DNA of 64,000 nucleotides from JAOUGY01 sp963785075 (lineage in GTDB: Bacteria > Actinomycetota > Acidimicrobiia > Spongiisociales > ZC4RG35): positions 434,001 to 498,000 of the forward strand of contig CAWATW010000007.1 in assembly GCA_963785075.1 (NCBI GenBank). The letters run 5' to 3'. Shown one piece after another: positions 1-8,699 of this stretch. Within the stretch, counting starts at the first letter, position 1; each line of letters opens with the position of its first letter. Both the position numbers and the translations under genes were made by a program. The notes beneath the pieces were generated by a model. It searched no databases and was not told where the DNA came from. It worked only from the letters and a program-made list of their open reading frames with translations.

Positions 1-121
1 AAGATGTCCGAAAGGCGTCGACCGACACCGACGTCCCGTGTGACCTCCCCCTGTTGGTCACGAGCGGGTGACCTCCTCGACACCGGGTGGCGCATCGTCC
101 GGGCGCAGGCGCGTCCGGGCG

Positions 122-1786
122 ATGGTGCCGCTCATCCGAACCCTTTCCGGCTACGACGCCGGCACCCTCCGAGCGGACCTCGCCGCCGGCCTCACGGTGG
201 CGGTGATGCTCGTGCCGCAGTCGATGGCCTACGCCGCGCTCGCAGGTCTTCCGCCGGTGGCCGGGCTGTACGCCTCGGTGGTGCCGCTCATCGTGTACGC
301 CCTTCTCGGGACCTCGGGGTCGCTTGCGGTAGGACCCGTCGCCCTGGTCTCGCTTCTCACCGCCGCCACGGTGGCACCACTCGCCGATGGCGATGTCGCC
401 CGCTACTCGGCCCTGGCGGCAGTGTTGGCGCTGATGGTCGGAGCCATCCAGATCACCCTCGGTGCGATTCGCGCCGGCAGACTGGTTGCCTTCCTGTCCC
501 ATGGCGTGCTGAGTGGATTCACGTCGGCCGCTGCGATCGTGATCGCCGTCAGTCAGGTGCCGGCTCTGCTTGGCTTCACGGTCGAGAATCAGGACGGATT
601 CGTCGGCCGGCTCCGGGTGATCGGCCAGGCGATCACGGACACGCACCCGACGACTGCCCTCATCGGGCTCGGGTCGATAGTGGCTTTGATGACCCTGCGG
701 AAGCGGATGAGCCGGTTGCCCGGACCGTTGCTGGTGGTCGCCGTTGCGACTCTCGCGGTGTGGGCGCTCGGGTTGGCGGGAGCGGGCGTCGCCGTGCTCG
801 GTGAGATTCCGCGCGGCCTGACTCTGCCTGCGATTCCAACCGTCGATGCCGACGCTCTCCTGCGCCTCCTTCCCGGGGCGGTGACCATCGCCGTCATCGG
901 TTACGCCGAAGGCATCGGCATTGCCAAGGCCATCGGAGTCCGTTCCGGTGAGCGGATCGTGCCAAACGCAGAGTTGTGGGCGGTCGGTGCAGCAAACGTC
1001 GCGGCCGGCCTCTTTTCCGCCTTCCCGGTGGCCGGTGGCATCTCCCGCACGGCGGTGAATCACGAGGCCGGCGCCAAGACCTCGATGGCGTCGGTGGTCA
1101 CGGCCGCCACGGTGGCCGTGACGGTGTTGCTGTTGACGCCACTCTTCACCGATCTTCCCAAGGCGGTGCTGTCGGCGGTCGTCGTGGCTGCAGTCGTCAG
1201 GCTCGTGGATTTCCAGGACGCCGTTCGCCTGTTCAGGTTTCGGCCGGTCGACGGCCTCGTGTTGGCTTTGACGTTCCTGGTGACACTGTTCGTCTCGATT
1301 GAGATGGGGCTGGTCGCGGGCCTCACGGCTTCGATCGTCGTGTTCGTCGCCCGGTCATCGACACCTCACATCGCCGAGTTGGGCCGAGTGCCGGGCACCG
1401 ACGCCTATCGCAACCGGCTGCGATACGACGTCGAGATCGATCCGCAGGTTTTGATCGTGCGGGTCGACGGCCCGCTGTTCTACGCCAGTGCCCAGACCGT
1501 CAGCGACACGATCACCGAGCACATCCAGAACCGCACCGAGCTCGGTGGGATGGTGCTCGACGCTTCCGCCATCACCGACATCGATTCCGACGGCATGCAC
1601 ACGCTGCACGACCTGGCGACTGATCTCATGGCACTCGAACTGGGCTTCGCGTTGGCCACGGTGAGAGGACCGGTCCGCGACCTGATCACCAGATCCTCGT
1701 TTGCCGACGAGCTGGCGCCGAGGATCACGCCGGACATCGAGTCGGCGATGGCACTGGCGACCGGCAGGACGCCGGAGCCGATCTGA
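122..1786 (+). CDS. SulP family inorganic anion transporter with STAS domain
   Basis: This is a secondary transporter of the SulP/SLC26 family, which moves sulfate, bicarbonate or a related anion across the cytoplasmic membrane. The 554-residue product has a hydrophobic multi-pass transport domain over roughly residues 15-410, including the family-typical 'PQSMAYAALAGLPP' near residue 40. A C-terminal STAS domain lies at about 430-540. Substrate cannot be told from sequence alone. I chose the ATG at 122. A GTG at 68 in the same frame would add 18 Arg-rich residues and cannot be excluded. The gene converges on the usp gene, with an inverted repeat across its stop codon. Confidence 0.9.
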   Translation: MVPLIRTLSGYDAGTLRADLAAGLTVAVMLVPQSMAYAALAGLPPVAGLYASVVPLIVYALLGTSGSLAVGPVALVSLLTAATVAPLADGDVARYSALAAVLALMVGAIQITLGAIRAGRLVAFLSHGVLSGFTSAAAIVIAVSQVPALLGFTVENQDGFVGRLRVIGQAITDTHPTTALIGLGSIVALMTLRKRMSRLPGPLLVVAVATLAVWALGLAGAGVAVLGEIPRGLTLPAIPTVDADALLRLLPGAVTIAVIGYAEGIGIAKAIGVRSGERIVPNAELWAVGAANVAAGLFSAFPVAGGISRTAVNHEAGAKTSMASVVTAATVAVTVLLLTPLFTDLPKAVLSAVVVAAVVRLVDFQDAVRLFRFRPVDGLVLALTFLVTLFVSIEMGLVAGLTASIVVFVARSSTPHIAELGRVPGTDAYRNRLRYDVEIDPQVLIVRVDGPLFYASAQTVSDTITEHIQNRTELGGMVLDASAITDIDSDGMHTLHDLATDLMALELGFALATVRGPVRDLITRSSFADELAPRITPDIESAMALATGRTPEPI

Positions 1787-1800
1787 ACCGACTCCGGCGT
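1769..1800. terminator. Inverted repeat between convergent sulP-type gene and usp
   Basis: ACGCCGGAG (1769-1777) and CTCCGGCGT (1792-1800) form a perfect 9-bp stem with a 14-nt loop spanning the TGA of the transporter. It lies between two convergent genes, so it could act as a bidirectional terminator. There is no U-run, so the call is tentative. Confidence 0.4.
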
Positions 1801-1810
1801 GTGGTCGTTG

Positions 1811-2233
1811 CTATGCGACCGCGGCGACCCGACTGGGGGCGACGATCACGGGCCGCCCGCTGTACGCCACGATGCGCTCGACCAGCCGACTGGTGGCCAG
1901 GGGAGCCGGAATGGCGATCGCGGTCGTGTCGGCGGTCAAGTACTTCACCACCTCGCTGCCGATGGCTCCGAAATGGGTCTCGAGCCTGGGCGAGCCACCG
2001 ATCCGGTTGCTGCAGGTCGTGCGCAGCTGATCGAGCGCCTGGGCCTCTGCCTCGCCGAGAGCGAGTTCCTCCGACTCGGCGAACGCCCGGATGTCGCGTT
2101 GGACGCGATCGGTTATGACCATCAGCACGCTGGCGGTGCCGCCGCGTGCCACGGTCTCTCGAGCGATGTCGAGCGTGGTGTCGCCACCGATGGTGGGTTC
2201 GACGATCGTGAACAGGTGTTCGTTCTTTGACAT
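1811..2233 (-). CDS. Universal stress protein (UspA-like)
   Basis: This 140-residue protein has the alternating alpha/beta layout of the UspA fold, starting 'MSKNEHLFTIVEP' and ending 'YSGRPVIVAPSR'. The C-terminal ATP-binding G-2x-G-9x-G(S/T) motif is not visible, so it is a divergent, possibly non-ATP-binding member. I chose the ATG at 2233 because an AAAGAAGAA stretch precedes it. The frame is open further upstream, but that stretch overlaps the TetR gene. It starts 11 nt after the stop of the upstream TetR gene, so the two are probably co-transcribed and the regulator controls this stress protein. It converges on the SulP transporter. Confidence 0.75.
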   Translation of the reverse strand: MSKNEHLFTIVEPTIGGDTTLDIARETVARGGTASVLMVITDRVQRDIRAFAESEELALGEAEAQALDQLRTTCSNRIGGSPRLETHFGAIGSEVVKYLTADTTAIAIPAPLATSRLVERIVAYSGRPVIVAPSRVAAVA

Positions 2234-2244
2234 GGGTTCTTCTT

Positions 2245-2883
2245 TCATGGCGAGACGCCCGCAACCGTTTCGCGGTCGTACTCGGTCGTTGGTTTGTCGT
2301 GTTGGTTCCGGTCGGTTTCCACGGTCCAGGGAATGGCGACGACGAGGTCCCACAGGTACTCATCGGTCACGTCGACGCGGGTGAGGAGAAGGCGGTAGTA
2401 GATCGGCCCGAGCAGGTCGTCGAGGATGGCTTCGAGGTCGTCGTGGTCGGCCCGAGGCCCGAGGACATCCCGCACCAGCGAAGCGGCGATCGCGCGTCGG
2501 CGCTGCCAGAAGTCTGCGAAATGCTCGGCCAAGTCGTCGTTCCGAGCGGCTTCACCCACCATTCCGGCGACCAGTGCGCCGAAGTCGGTGGTCCGGAACA
2601 GGCGCACGATGTCTTTCACGAACATGAACAGGGTGAGACGCGGGTCAGGATCGATCGGAGACGGCCGAACGGCGTCTCGGGCGAGGGTGTCCACGAGGTC
2701 GAGCGCCAGCTGCTCCTTCGTCGACCAGCGGCGATAGAGCGTGTCCTTGCCCACGCGCGCGAGCTTGGCGATCTCCTCCATCGTTGCGCCGGTGTAACCA
2801 TGCGAGGCGATCGCGGTGCGGGCAGCCGCCAGGATGGCCCGGTCTCGACTTGGGTCACGGGGTCGTCCGCGTGTCTCCGACAT
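2245..2883 (-). CDS. TetR/AcrR family transcriptional regulator
   Basis: This is a 212-residue one-component regulator. The N-terminal helix-turn-helix spans about residues 12-58, with the family-typical 'GYTGATMEEIAKLARVGKD' followed by 'TLYRRW'. The C-terminal ligand-binding domain is variable and gives no ligand. The gene heads a two-gene unit with the downstream usp gene. A TATACT -10 element (complement of 2890-2895) ends 6 nt before the ATG, which suggests a leaderless mRNA. A 20-bp near-perfect palindrome directly upstream of the -10 is the likely autoregulatory operator. Confidence 0.9.
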   Translation of the reverse strand: MSETRGRPRDPSRDRAILAAARTAIASHGYTGATMEEIAKLARVGKDTLYRRWSTKEQLALDLVDTLARDAVRPSPIDPDPRLTLFMFVKDIVRLFRTTDFGALVAGMVGEAARNDDLAEHFADFWQRRRAIAASLVRDVLGPRADHDDLEAILDDLLGPIYYRLLLTRVDVTDEYLWDLVVAIPWTVETDRNQHDKPTTEYDRETVAGVSP

Positions 2884-2895
2884 GCCGCCAGTATA

Positions 2896-2915
2896 ACCAT
2901 ACGGTACCGTTTGGT
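2896..2915. promoter_or_regulatory. Palindromic operator of the TetR-usp unit
   Basis: ACCATACGGTACCGTTTGGT is a 20-bp dyad centred between 2905 and 2906 with a single mismatched pair. It abuts the TATACT -10 at 2890-2895 and lies 13 nt before the TetR start codon, so a bound TetR dimer would block the promoter. Autoregulation is inferred from position and symmetry. Confidence 0.65.
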
Positions 2916-2968
2916 AAAGCGAATCGGCCGTTCCGGGTGTGTGATTTCACCGCGCCGACGTGGAGAAC

Positions 2969-3010
2969 GGTCCGAGGTCCGGGGTCCGGGGTCCGGGGTC
3001 TGATGTCCGA
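2969..3010. repeat. Six tandem 7-bp units (GGTCCGR)
   Basis: Six consecutive heptamers run without gap: GGTCCGA, GGTCCGG three times, GGTCTGA and TGTCCGA. They lie in the non-coding gap between the TetR promoter and the 3' end of the TPM-domain gene. No function is evident. It is a short simple-sequence array that may vary in copy number. Confidence 0.7.
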
Positions 3011-3040
3011 GGCGTGCTGTCCGAAGACGGTGGGAGCGAG

Positions 3041-5383
3041 CTACCAGCCGCTCCCACCACCTCCACCGCCGCCACCTCCGAACCCGCCGCCGCCGCCGAA
3101 TCCACCGGGGAAGCCGATGGAACCGGAGCCGGTTCCCCACGTCGATCCGCCGCCGAACCCGCCGCCGAACCCGCCGCCTCCCCCGAACCCGCCGAACCAC
3201 GTGTTCTTGCGGTTCCAGGAATCGTCGCGGTACACGGGTTCCCAGCCCAATGACCGCGAACTCCCGCCGATGATGACCCAGTGGTAGTAGAAGAGGAAGA
3301 ACGGGTCGTAGTGGGGCAGGCCGGACGGAATCGGCTGGCCGGTCCAACTGTCCTCCTGTCGGCCCGTGCCGGCGTGGGCGAGCTCCGGTGCGTAGCGGTC
3401 GGCGTCCGAGATCGTCGAACGTGCAAGCGCCTGTCGCTGGGCAGCGTATGCGAGGGCGAAAGCCCGGGGCCCCCGAGGGTCGGAGGCGCCGAAAGCCGCC
3501 GCCACGTCCGCGTAACTGCCCTCGAGACCGATGGACGCCAAGGCATCCCGGGCCTCGACCCAACGTCTGAGCGCCTGCGCCGGTTCGAGCGAGAGGGCGA
3601 GCACCGCCGCCACCGTCCTGATGGACTCGCGATCCACGTCGGCCTCGGCGAGTTCGCTTGTCAACCGGTTGTAGTCGTCGATGGAGCGATCGCCGCGTCT
3701 GAGGAGGGCCGCCGCCACCGAAACGGGTAGACCCATCTTCCCGGCCTTCTCGCGAACGTCGTCGAGTTCGGCCTTGGTCCTCAACCCTGCCAGCGCCATC
3801 TCGACGGCCGTCGGCGGGTCGACGCCGAATCCGCGGGCTTCCTGGTAGGCGGCGACGAAATCGTCGATGTCGTCTTCGTCGTGGTTCATCAGCAGGAACG
3901 CAGCCACCGCCGGTTCGTCGAGTCCGTCCCGGCCGAGCGCGGACCCCTTGTCCTCGAGTTCCGCCAAGACCTGTTCGTACCTCAGGATCGCCTCGTCGGG
4001 ATCGTCGCTGAGGTCGGTGAGGGCAGCCGCAACTGCCGGTCGGCTCGGGCCGCTCGGAAGCCGTCCGTACAAGGACTCCATCCGCTGAGTCTTCTCGACC
4101 GCGATGGTGGTTGCCTTGCCAAGCTCTTCGATCGAGTCGATCAACGGGTCGGTCGCCACAAGGACCGGGCGAGCCTGGAGGAGGCGGACGCCCAGGTCGG
4201 TCGTCGATGCCGGTCCGACGGGCGTGCGGACCGATTTCACCGCAACCTCTCGGGCGAGGTTGCGTGATGCTTCGGCGACCCGGAAGGGTCGTAGGCTGTC
4301 GACGAGGCCGGCCAGTTCGCCCTGTTTCACCTCGAACTCCAGCTGATCGTCGATCTCGATGGCCTCGCGTGCCGTGGTCTGCACCGAGCTCTCGAGCAGC
4401 TCTTGTTCGCCCGAGACCCGCATCTCCAACGGCAGCATCCGGTACTGCTCGACTTGTTCGATGTCGCCCACCGCCACCGCTCCGGCCGCCCACAGCGCCC
4501 GGAGCGATGCCTCGTCGTCCGGTTCCACGTCGTTGGACAGTTGCTCCAGTGTCGCCAGCGCGCGGTCCGTGTCGACCGATCCGGCAGACTCGGGTTGCGG
4601 CAGGAAGAACGACTCGGGGAGTTGAACTTCGTGACCAGACGGCGTGAGTCGGGACAGTTCGGTGTCGACGAGCGTCTTGCGGCGCTGGCGCCGCCTGCGG
4701 CGAGCCTGTTCCCGGTTGTTACGAACCACGACCGCAGCAGCACCACCCCCGACGAGGGCCACGCCGCCCAGGAACAAGAGGGCGCCACCGCCACCTTCCG
4801 ATTCGGACTGGGTCTCGGGGCGTGTCGTTTCCACGGGCTGCTGGTCGTCGTCGGCGGTTGTCGCCGACGGGGCGCTGTCGGTGGAGAGGAATTGCTCGAT
4901 GCCGCCCACGATGGCCGAGATTCCTGCGTCGTAGTCACCCGCCGCGAAGAACGAGTCACCCAGACCAGCGGCGAACGAGGCGTCGTCGTCAGACAGGCCG
5001 GCTCCCGGGCCACTGTCGACCTCGGTGCGTCGCTCGTCGAGCGCCACCAGGACCACGACGCCGTCGTTGCGTTCGGAGTCGCCGACACCCCAGGTGTTCC
5101 CGATCTCCGCCGCCAGTTCCGCCGGTGAGAGATCGCCCGATGTCTGGGTGATCACCACTGCGATCTGGGATCCGGTCTCCGCAACGACGCGGCCGACCGC
5201 CTCTTCCAGGCCGGCCCGGTCGTCGAGAACGCCGGCGTCGTCGGTGACCCAGCCCTGACAGCTGATCCCATCGACGGCGGGACAGTCTGCAAGCTGCGCT
5301 GTCGTGTCGGTTGTCGCTGCGGCCGGGGCTGCGGTGAGCGCAACCACGACCAGGCTGCTCAGGATGGCTAGGAGTTGCTTCAC
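3041..5383 (-). CDS. TPM-domain membrane protein with coiled middle region and Gly-rich tail
   Basis: This 780-residue protein has a Sec signal peptide ('MKQLLAILSSLVVVALTAA', about 1-23), a TPM domain at about 40-165 ('GWVTDDAGVLDDRAGLEEAV'), a low-complexity linker, one membrane helix near 200 ('ALLFLGGVALVGGGAAAVVV'), then a long charged, mainly helical cytoplasmic region to about 690. It ends in a Gly/Phe/Ser-rich tail of GGFGGG repeats. TPM domains are extracytoplasmic modules named after TLP18.3, Psb32 and MOLO-1, with proposed phosphatase or repair roles. A Gly-rich C-terminus is common in the family, but the roughly 450-residue middle region is unusual. The gene appears monocistronic. 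Confidence 0.75.
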   Translation of the reverse strand: MKQLLAILSSLVVVALTAAPAAATTDTTAQLADCPAVDGISCQGWVTDDAGVLDDRAGLEEAVGRVVAETGSQIAVVITQTSGDLSPAELAAEIGNTWGVGDSERNDGVVVLVALDERRTEVDSGPGAGLSDDDASFAAGLGDSFFAAGDYDAGISAIVGGIEQFLSTDSAPSATTADDDQQPVETTRPETQSESEGGGGALLFLGGVALVGGGAAAVVVRNNREQARRRRRQRRKTLVDTELSRLTPSGHEVQLPESFFLPQPESAGSVDTDRALATLEQLSNDVEPDDEASLRALWAAGAVAVGDIEQVEQYRMLPLEMRVSGEQELLESSVQTTAREAIEIDDQLEFEVKQGELAGLVDSLRPFRVAEASRNLAREVAVKSVRTPVGPASTTDLGVRLLQARPVLVATDPLIDSIEELGKATTIAVEKTQRMESLYGRLPSGPSRPAVAAALTDLSDDPDEAILRYEQVLAELEDKGSALGRDGLDEPAVAAFLLMNHDEDDIDDFVAAYQEARGFGVDPPTAVEMALAGLRTKAELDDVREKAGKMGLPVSVAAALLRRGDRSIDDYNRLTSELAEADVDRESIRTVAAVLALSLEPAQALRRWVEARDALASIGLEGSYADVAAAFGASDPRGPRAFALAYAAQRQALARSTISDADRYAPELAHAGTGRQEDSWTGQPIPSGLPHYDPFFLFYYHWVIIGGSSRSLGWEPVYRDDSWNRKNTWFGGFGGGGGFGGGFGGGSTWGTGSGSIGFPGGFGGGGGFGGGGGGGGGSGW

Positions 5384-5489
5384 ATGCCGAAGGCTACGCC
5401 GCTCAGGATGGTGCGGAGCTCACCGGCCCAGCTCCACCCCGAAGGGCGTGGCCGCGCCATTGCCGCGCACCGGCGATCTGGCTGAGGCC

Positions 5490-6356
5490 CTAGACGCGAG
5501 CGTGCCGGCCGCGGGGTCGAGCAGCGACGACAAGCGATCCACCCATGAGCATCAGAGCCGTGGCGGACCACGCCAGACTCACGACACTGCTCGGACCTGT
5601 GAACGGCAGGGTCTCATCGGTCACCGGCGGGACGGTCGTCGTCGGCCCATCGTCGGTCGAGGTCAGAGGACCCGCGGTGGTCGAGGTGGCCAAAGCCGTT
5701 GTCGTGGACGGGTCTCCGGCTGTTGTCGTCGGCTGCGCCATTGTCGTGGTCGGTGCCTGCGAGCCCTCCGTCGTGCTGCTGGTGGAGGACGGGTTGGTGG
5801 TCGTGGTGGTCCCCGCAGTGGAGGAAGTGGTCGTTGCGGCGGTCGTGGTGGTGGTCGCTGCAGTGGTCGTTGTGGTCACCGCCGACGGAGAGCAGTCGGC
5901 TATCACCGTGAAGTCGACGGACGTCCCCACCGTTGCGCTCGGATCCTCCAGCATCACGTTGTAGAACTCGATCGTCGATCCCATGGTGAGGGTGTCGATC
6001 TCGAGCGTCGTCGTGGTCACATTGGGCGCCGATTCGGTGTCGAACACGTCGGTCTCGACGCCTCCGGTGACCAGGACCGCATAGTTGTCCAAATGGACGC
6101 TGTCCCCGTTGTCGGCTGAGACGGTGAAGTGGCACTGTTGCCCAATGAGGTCGCCGTGGCCGTTGGCGGCCAGGTCGAAGGATGTGATCAGACGCCTCAC
6201 CCCCACCTGATCAGAGGTGGCCGCGGGACGTGGGATGTAGAAGTCCGACGACGTGAACAGTTCCACGGGTGCCGCGGCAGCCGTTCCGGCAAACGTCAAG
6301 AGCACGAGCGTCATCGCCAAGAGTCCCGCAACACGGCGCGGGTGAGCAGTGGCCAT
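5490..6356 (-). CDS. LPXTG-anchored Thr-rich surface protein
   Basis: This 288-residue protein has a signal peptide (about 1-29, cut after 'FAGTAAAA'), a globular extracytoplasmic region of about 150 residues with two Cys, and a Thr/Ser stalk of about 75 residues made of TTTTT-type runs. The C-terminal sorting signal is LPFTG, a hydrophobic helix and a basic 'RPRGRHARV' tail. LPFTG fits the LPXTG sortase consensus, so the protein is probably linked to the cell wall. The start at 6356 was chosen because GAAGGGGA lies 7 nt upstream. No sortase gene lies in the window. The globular domain is not recognised. Confidence 0.75.
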   Translation of the reverse strand: MATAHPRRVAGLLAMTLVLLTFAGTAAAAPVELFTSSDFYIPRPAATSDQVGVRRLITSFDLAANGHGDLIGQQCHFTVSADNGDSVHLDNYAVLVTGGVETDVFDTESAPNVTTTTLEIDTLTMGSTIEFYNVMLEDPSATVGTSVDFTVIADCSPSAVTTTTTAATTTTTAATTTSSTAGTTTTTNPSSTSSTTEGSQAPTTTMAQPTTTAGDPSTTTALATSTTAGPLTSTDDGPTTTVPPVTDETLPFTGPSSVVSLAWSATALMLMGGSLVVAARPRGRHARV

Positions 6357-6508
6357 TGTGTTTCCCCTTCGGTCCCGACGCTGGCGACCGGGACGCATCT
6401 TTCGTATGGCGCGGTGACCCGAGCCTGCAACCTGATCGGAAGGATGCCGGTGTGCCTTGAGGGATCTCCTATCGTCCCGGACAGACTCCGAAGGGAACGG
6501 ATCCGAGC

Positions 6509-7144
6509 ATGAGCGATCACGAAGACCACCTGTCCGGCCACTCCGACCCTCGCGTCCACGGAAAGCACGCTGACGGCAACCACGACCATGGCCCGGCGAT
6601 CTGGCGCGGCCTCATGGCCTGGCTCTACCCGATCCTCCACCCCAACCCTCCCTCCAACCAACTCATGGTGGATGTTGCGGCGGTCGGGCCCGACGACCGG
6701 GTCCTGGACGTCGGATGTGGGCCGGGAGCCTCTGTGCGCTTCGCAGCGCCCCTCGTGCGCGAGAGTGTGGGCGCCGATCCGTCGGAACGGATGCTGCGTG
6801 CGGCACGCCGCCGTGCCCGAGGCCTGTCGAACGTGCGCTTCGTCCAATCCCCGGCTCATCATCTGCCGTTCGAAGATGGAGGCTTCACGGTGGTGTGGAC
6901 GATCCACTCGATGCACCACTGGGGGGACGAGGCGGCCGGCGTCTCAGAGGTTCGTCGTGTGCTGGCGCCGGCGGGGAGGTTCCTGGTGATGGAACTGTTG
7001 GATCCTGGCAAGCCCTGGGGTGTCGACGAGGAAGGCGTGGAGCGGATCGCCGAGATGATGCGAGCGGCCGGATTCGCCGATGTCGAAACGACCCACCACC
7101 CCGTCGACTCGAGGACCGAGGTCGTGATCGTCGGTCACGCCTGA
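6509..7144 (+). CDS. Class I SAM-dependent methyltransferase with His-rich N-terminus
   Basis: This 211-residue Rossmann-fold methyltransferase carries SAM-binding motif I 'VLDVGCGPGASVRFA' at about residues 64-78, an acidic 'GADPS' after strand 2 and a UbiE/Methyltransf_11-like 'VWTIHSMHHWGD'. The first 30 residues are rich in His and Asp, which could bind metal, though this is speculative. The substrate is unknown. It lies between divergent and convergent single genes and gives no operon clue. Confidence 0.85.
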   Translation: MSDHEDHLSGHSDPRVHGKHADGNHDHGPAIWRGLMAWLYPILHPNPPSNQLMVDVAAVGPDDRVLDVGCGPGASVRFAAPLVRESVGADPSERMLRAARRRARGLSNVRFVQSPAHHLPFEDGGFTVVWTIHSMHHWGDEAAGVSEVRRVLAPAGRFLVMELLDPGKPWGVDEEGVERIAEMMRAAGFADVETTHHPVDSRTEVVIVGHA

Positions 7145-7167
7145 CCCGGATCCGTCACCGGACCTGG

Positions 7168-7845
7168 TCAGATCCGGCCGTACACCGGCGACCGGCCGGA
7201 GGTTCCGGTCTGCCCGATGGCACCGACCGACCGAAGGCAGTAGGCCATCTGCTGGCCGGTGCGGAGACTCGTTCCGAGCTCGTCGGCGAGATCGGCGGTC
7301 GTGAACGCCCGGGCGAGGCGGTCGGGTATCAGGGCGGCGAGATCGGTCACAGAGCGAAACTCGGTCACGTCGACCACGTCGACCAGGCTGCGTTGCTCGA
7401 TGACCCAGCCTTTGCGGCGCCACGCCTTGCCCGGGTCGTGGCGTCGCAGCTGCTCCTCGGCCGTGGAGACGACATCGAGCTCGAGGTTTGTGGAATCGAG
7501 GTGACCGACGATGTAGACCAGGGCGGTGAACACGTCGACGACTTGGCCGTGCTTGGGGGACTTGCGGCGTGACAGCACCTCGCCGCCTTCGCCCATCCGC
7601 ATGATCCACGTGTCGACTGGGATCGGATGCACGATCCGAACGCGGTGGTTTGTGAGCAGTCGATCGAGCTTGCGTCGGAGGGGAGTGAAGCCACCCGTCT
7701 GGATCTCGATCAGGAGGTCGTCCCGTACCAGATCGATGACCATTCCGTCGACGGGATGCTCCACCAGGTCGCCCGGCTTGGCATACCAACTCTTGAGGGC
7801 GGCGTGGAGAGGGCCCTCCCGGAGCGTGCCGATGTGTTCGGGCAT
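7168..7845 (-). CDS. Putative PD-(D/E)XK-like protein with C-terminal winged-helix region
   Basis: I do not recognise a named function for this 225-residue protein. The N-terminal part contains 'VDGMVIDLVRDDLLIEIQTG' followed by 'LRRKLDRLL', a D...E-x-Q arrangement on adjacent strands that resembles the PD-(D/E)XK nuclease core. The C-terminal third, 'ARAFTTADLADELG' and 'TGQQMAYCLRSVGAI', looks like a winged helix. The start at 7845 is supported by a TACCAT -10 (complement of 7852-7857) ending 6 nt upstream. It is divergent from a nucleotidyltransferase gene, 90 bp away. A nuclease activity is inference. Confidence 0.6.
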   Translation of the reverse strand: MPEHIGTLREGPLHAALKSWYAKPGDLVEHPVDGMVIDLVRDDLLIEIQTGGFTPLRRKLDRLLTNHRVRIVHPIPVDTWIMRMGEGGEVLSRRKSPKHGQVVDVFTALVYIVGHLDSTNLELDVVSTAEEQLRRHDPGKAWRRKGWVIEQRSLVDVVDVTEFRSVTDLAALIPDRLARAFTTADLADELGTSLRTGQQMAYCLRSVGAIGQTGTSGRSPVYGRI

Positions 7846-7935
7846 GGGTCGATGGTACGGCTCGATGCCGCCGCGACCCGGCAGCCCCTCCGAACTGGCA
7901 CCCGCACAGCCGAAGTGTTGCGGTACGTTCGGTGG

Positions 7936-8643
7936 ATGGATCGTGTCGAGGCAGCACGCAGATATGTCGCCCACCACTGGCCCGATGCGTCGGCAGCGTT
8001 CCTCGGCGGAAGCTCCGCCGCGGGCGTTGCCACACCGACATCGGACCTCGACATCGTGCTCGTCCTCCCGGGTCCGCCGGCGCCCAAGCGCATGACCACG
8101 ACGTGGGAGGACCTCACCGTGGAGGTCTTCGCCCATACGGCCGACTCGATTCGCCACTACTGGGCCAAGGACATCGCCGATCGCAAGCCGGCGCTCATTC
8201 GGATGTGTTCCGAGAGCGCGGACCTGGGCTCGACGGCAGGTCTTGCGGAGGCGCTCCGGGCGGAGGCGGCCCGGCTGCTCCGCGCCGGACCTCCCCAGCC
8301 GGAGCCGGCCGAACTCGCCAGTCGTCGTTACGGGGTCACCGACCTGCTCGATGATCTCGCCGGGGGTCTGCCGGCGACGGAGCGGTCGTTCGTGGTCGCG
8401 AAGCTGATCGTCGAAGTCGCCGAGTTGGCGCTGTTCGCCGAGCGCCACTGGATGGGAACCGGGAAGTGGCTGGGGCGGGAGCTGGCGGATCTCGATCCCC
8501 GGCTCTGCGAGTGGCTGGTCGAGGTGCACCGTGAGGCACTGCTGGGCTCCGATGACACGCTGATCGGCGTCGCCGACTCGGTGTTGGAGAGAGTTGGTGG
8601 CCGCCTCACCGCCGGGTTCGAGGCTCGAGGCGAGGGGCCGTGA
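7936..8643 (+). CDS. Nucleotidyltransferase-domain protein
   Basis: This 235-residue protein has a polymerase-beta-type nucleotidyltransferase core at its N-terminus: 'FLGGSSAAGVATPTSDLDIV' gives the GS motif and the paired DxD carboxylates at about residues 25-45, with a third candidate Asp/Glu at 'DLTVEVF'. The rest is helical and may bind substrate. The start is set by a TACGTT -10 (7924-7929) ending 6 nt before the ATG. It could modify an antibiotic, RNA or protein. The divergent neighbour is a putative nuclease-like protein, so a paired defence or toxin role is possible but unproven. Confidence 0.75.
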   Translation: MDRVEAARRYVAHHWPDASAAFLGGSSAAGVATPTSDLDIVLVLPGPPAPKRMTTTWEDLTVEVFAHTADSIRHYWAKDIADRKPALIRMCSESADLGSTAGLAEALRAEAARLLRAGPPQPEPAELASRRYGVTDLLDDLAGGLPATERSFVVAKLIVEVAELALFAERHWMGTGKWLGRELADLDPRLCEWLVEVHREALLGSDDTLIGVADSVLERVGGRLTAGFEARGEGP

Positions 8644-8699
8644 CGACCGAACGGCATGTCAGGGCCACCGCCTCGAGAGCCGTTGGCTAGACTCGGAGG

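Noticed and set aside
4..804. Open frame of about 266 codons overlapping the SulP transporter
   Set aside because: Arg/Gly-rich low-complexity product typical of a shadow frame in GC-rich DNA. The SulP frame has clear family motifs.
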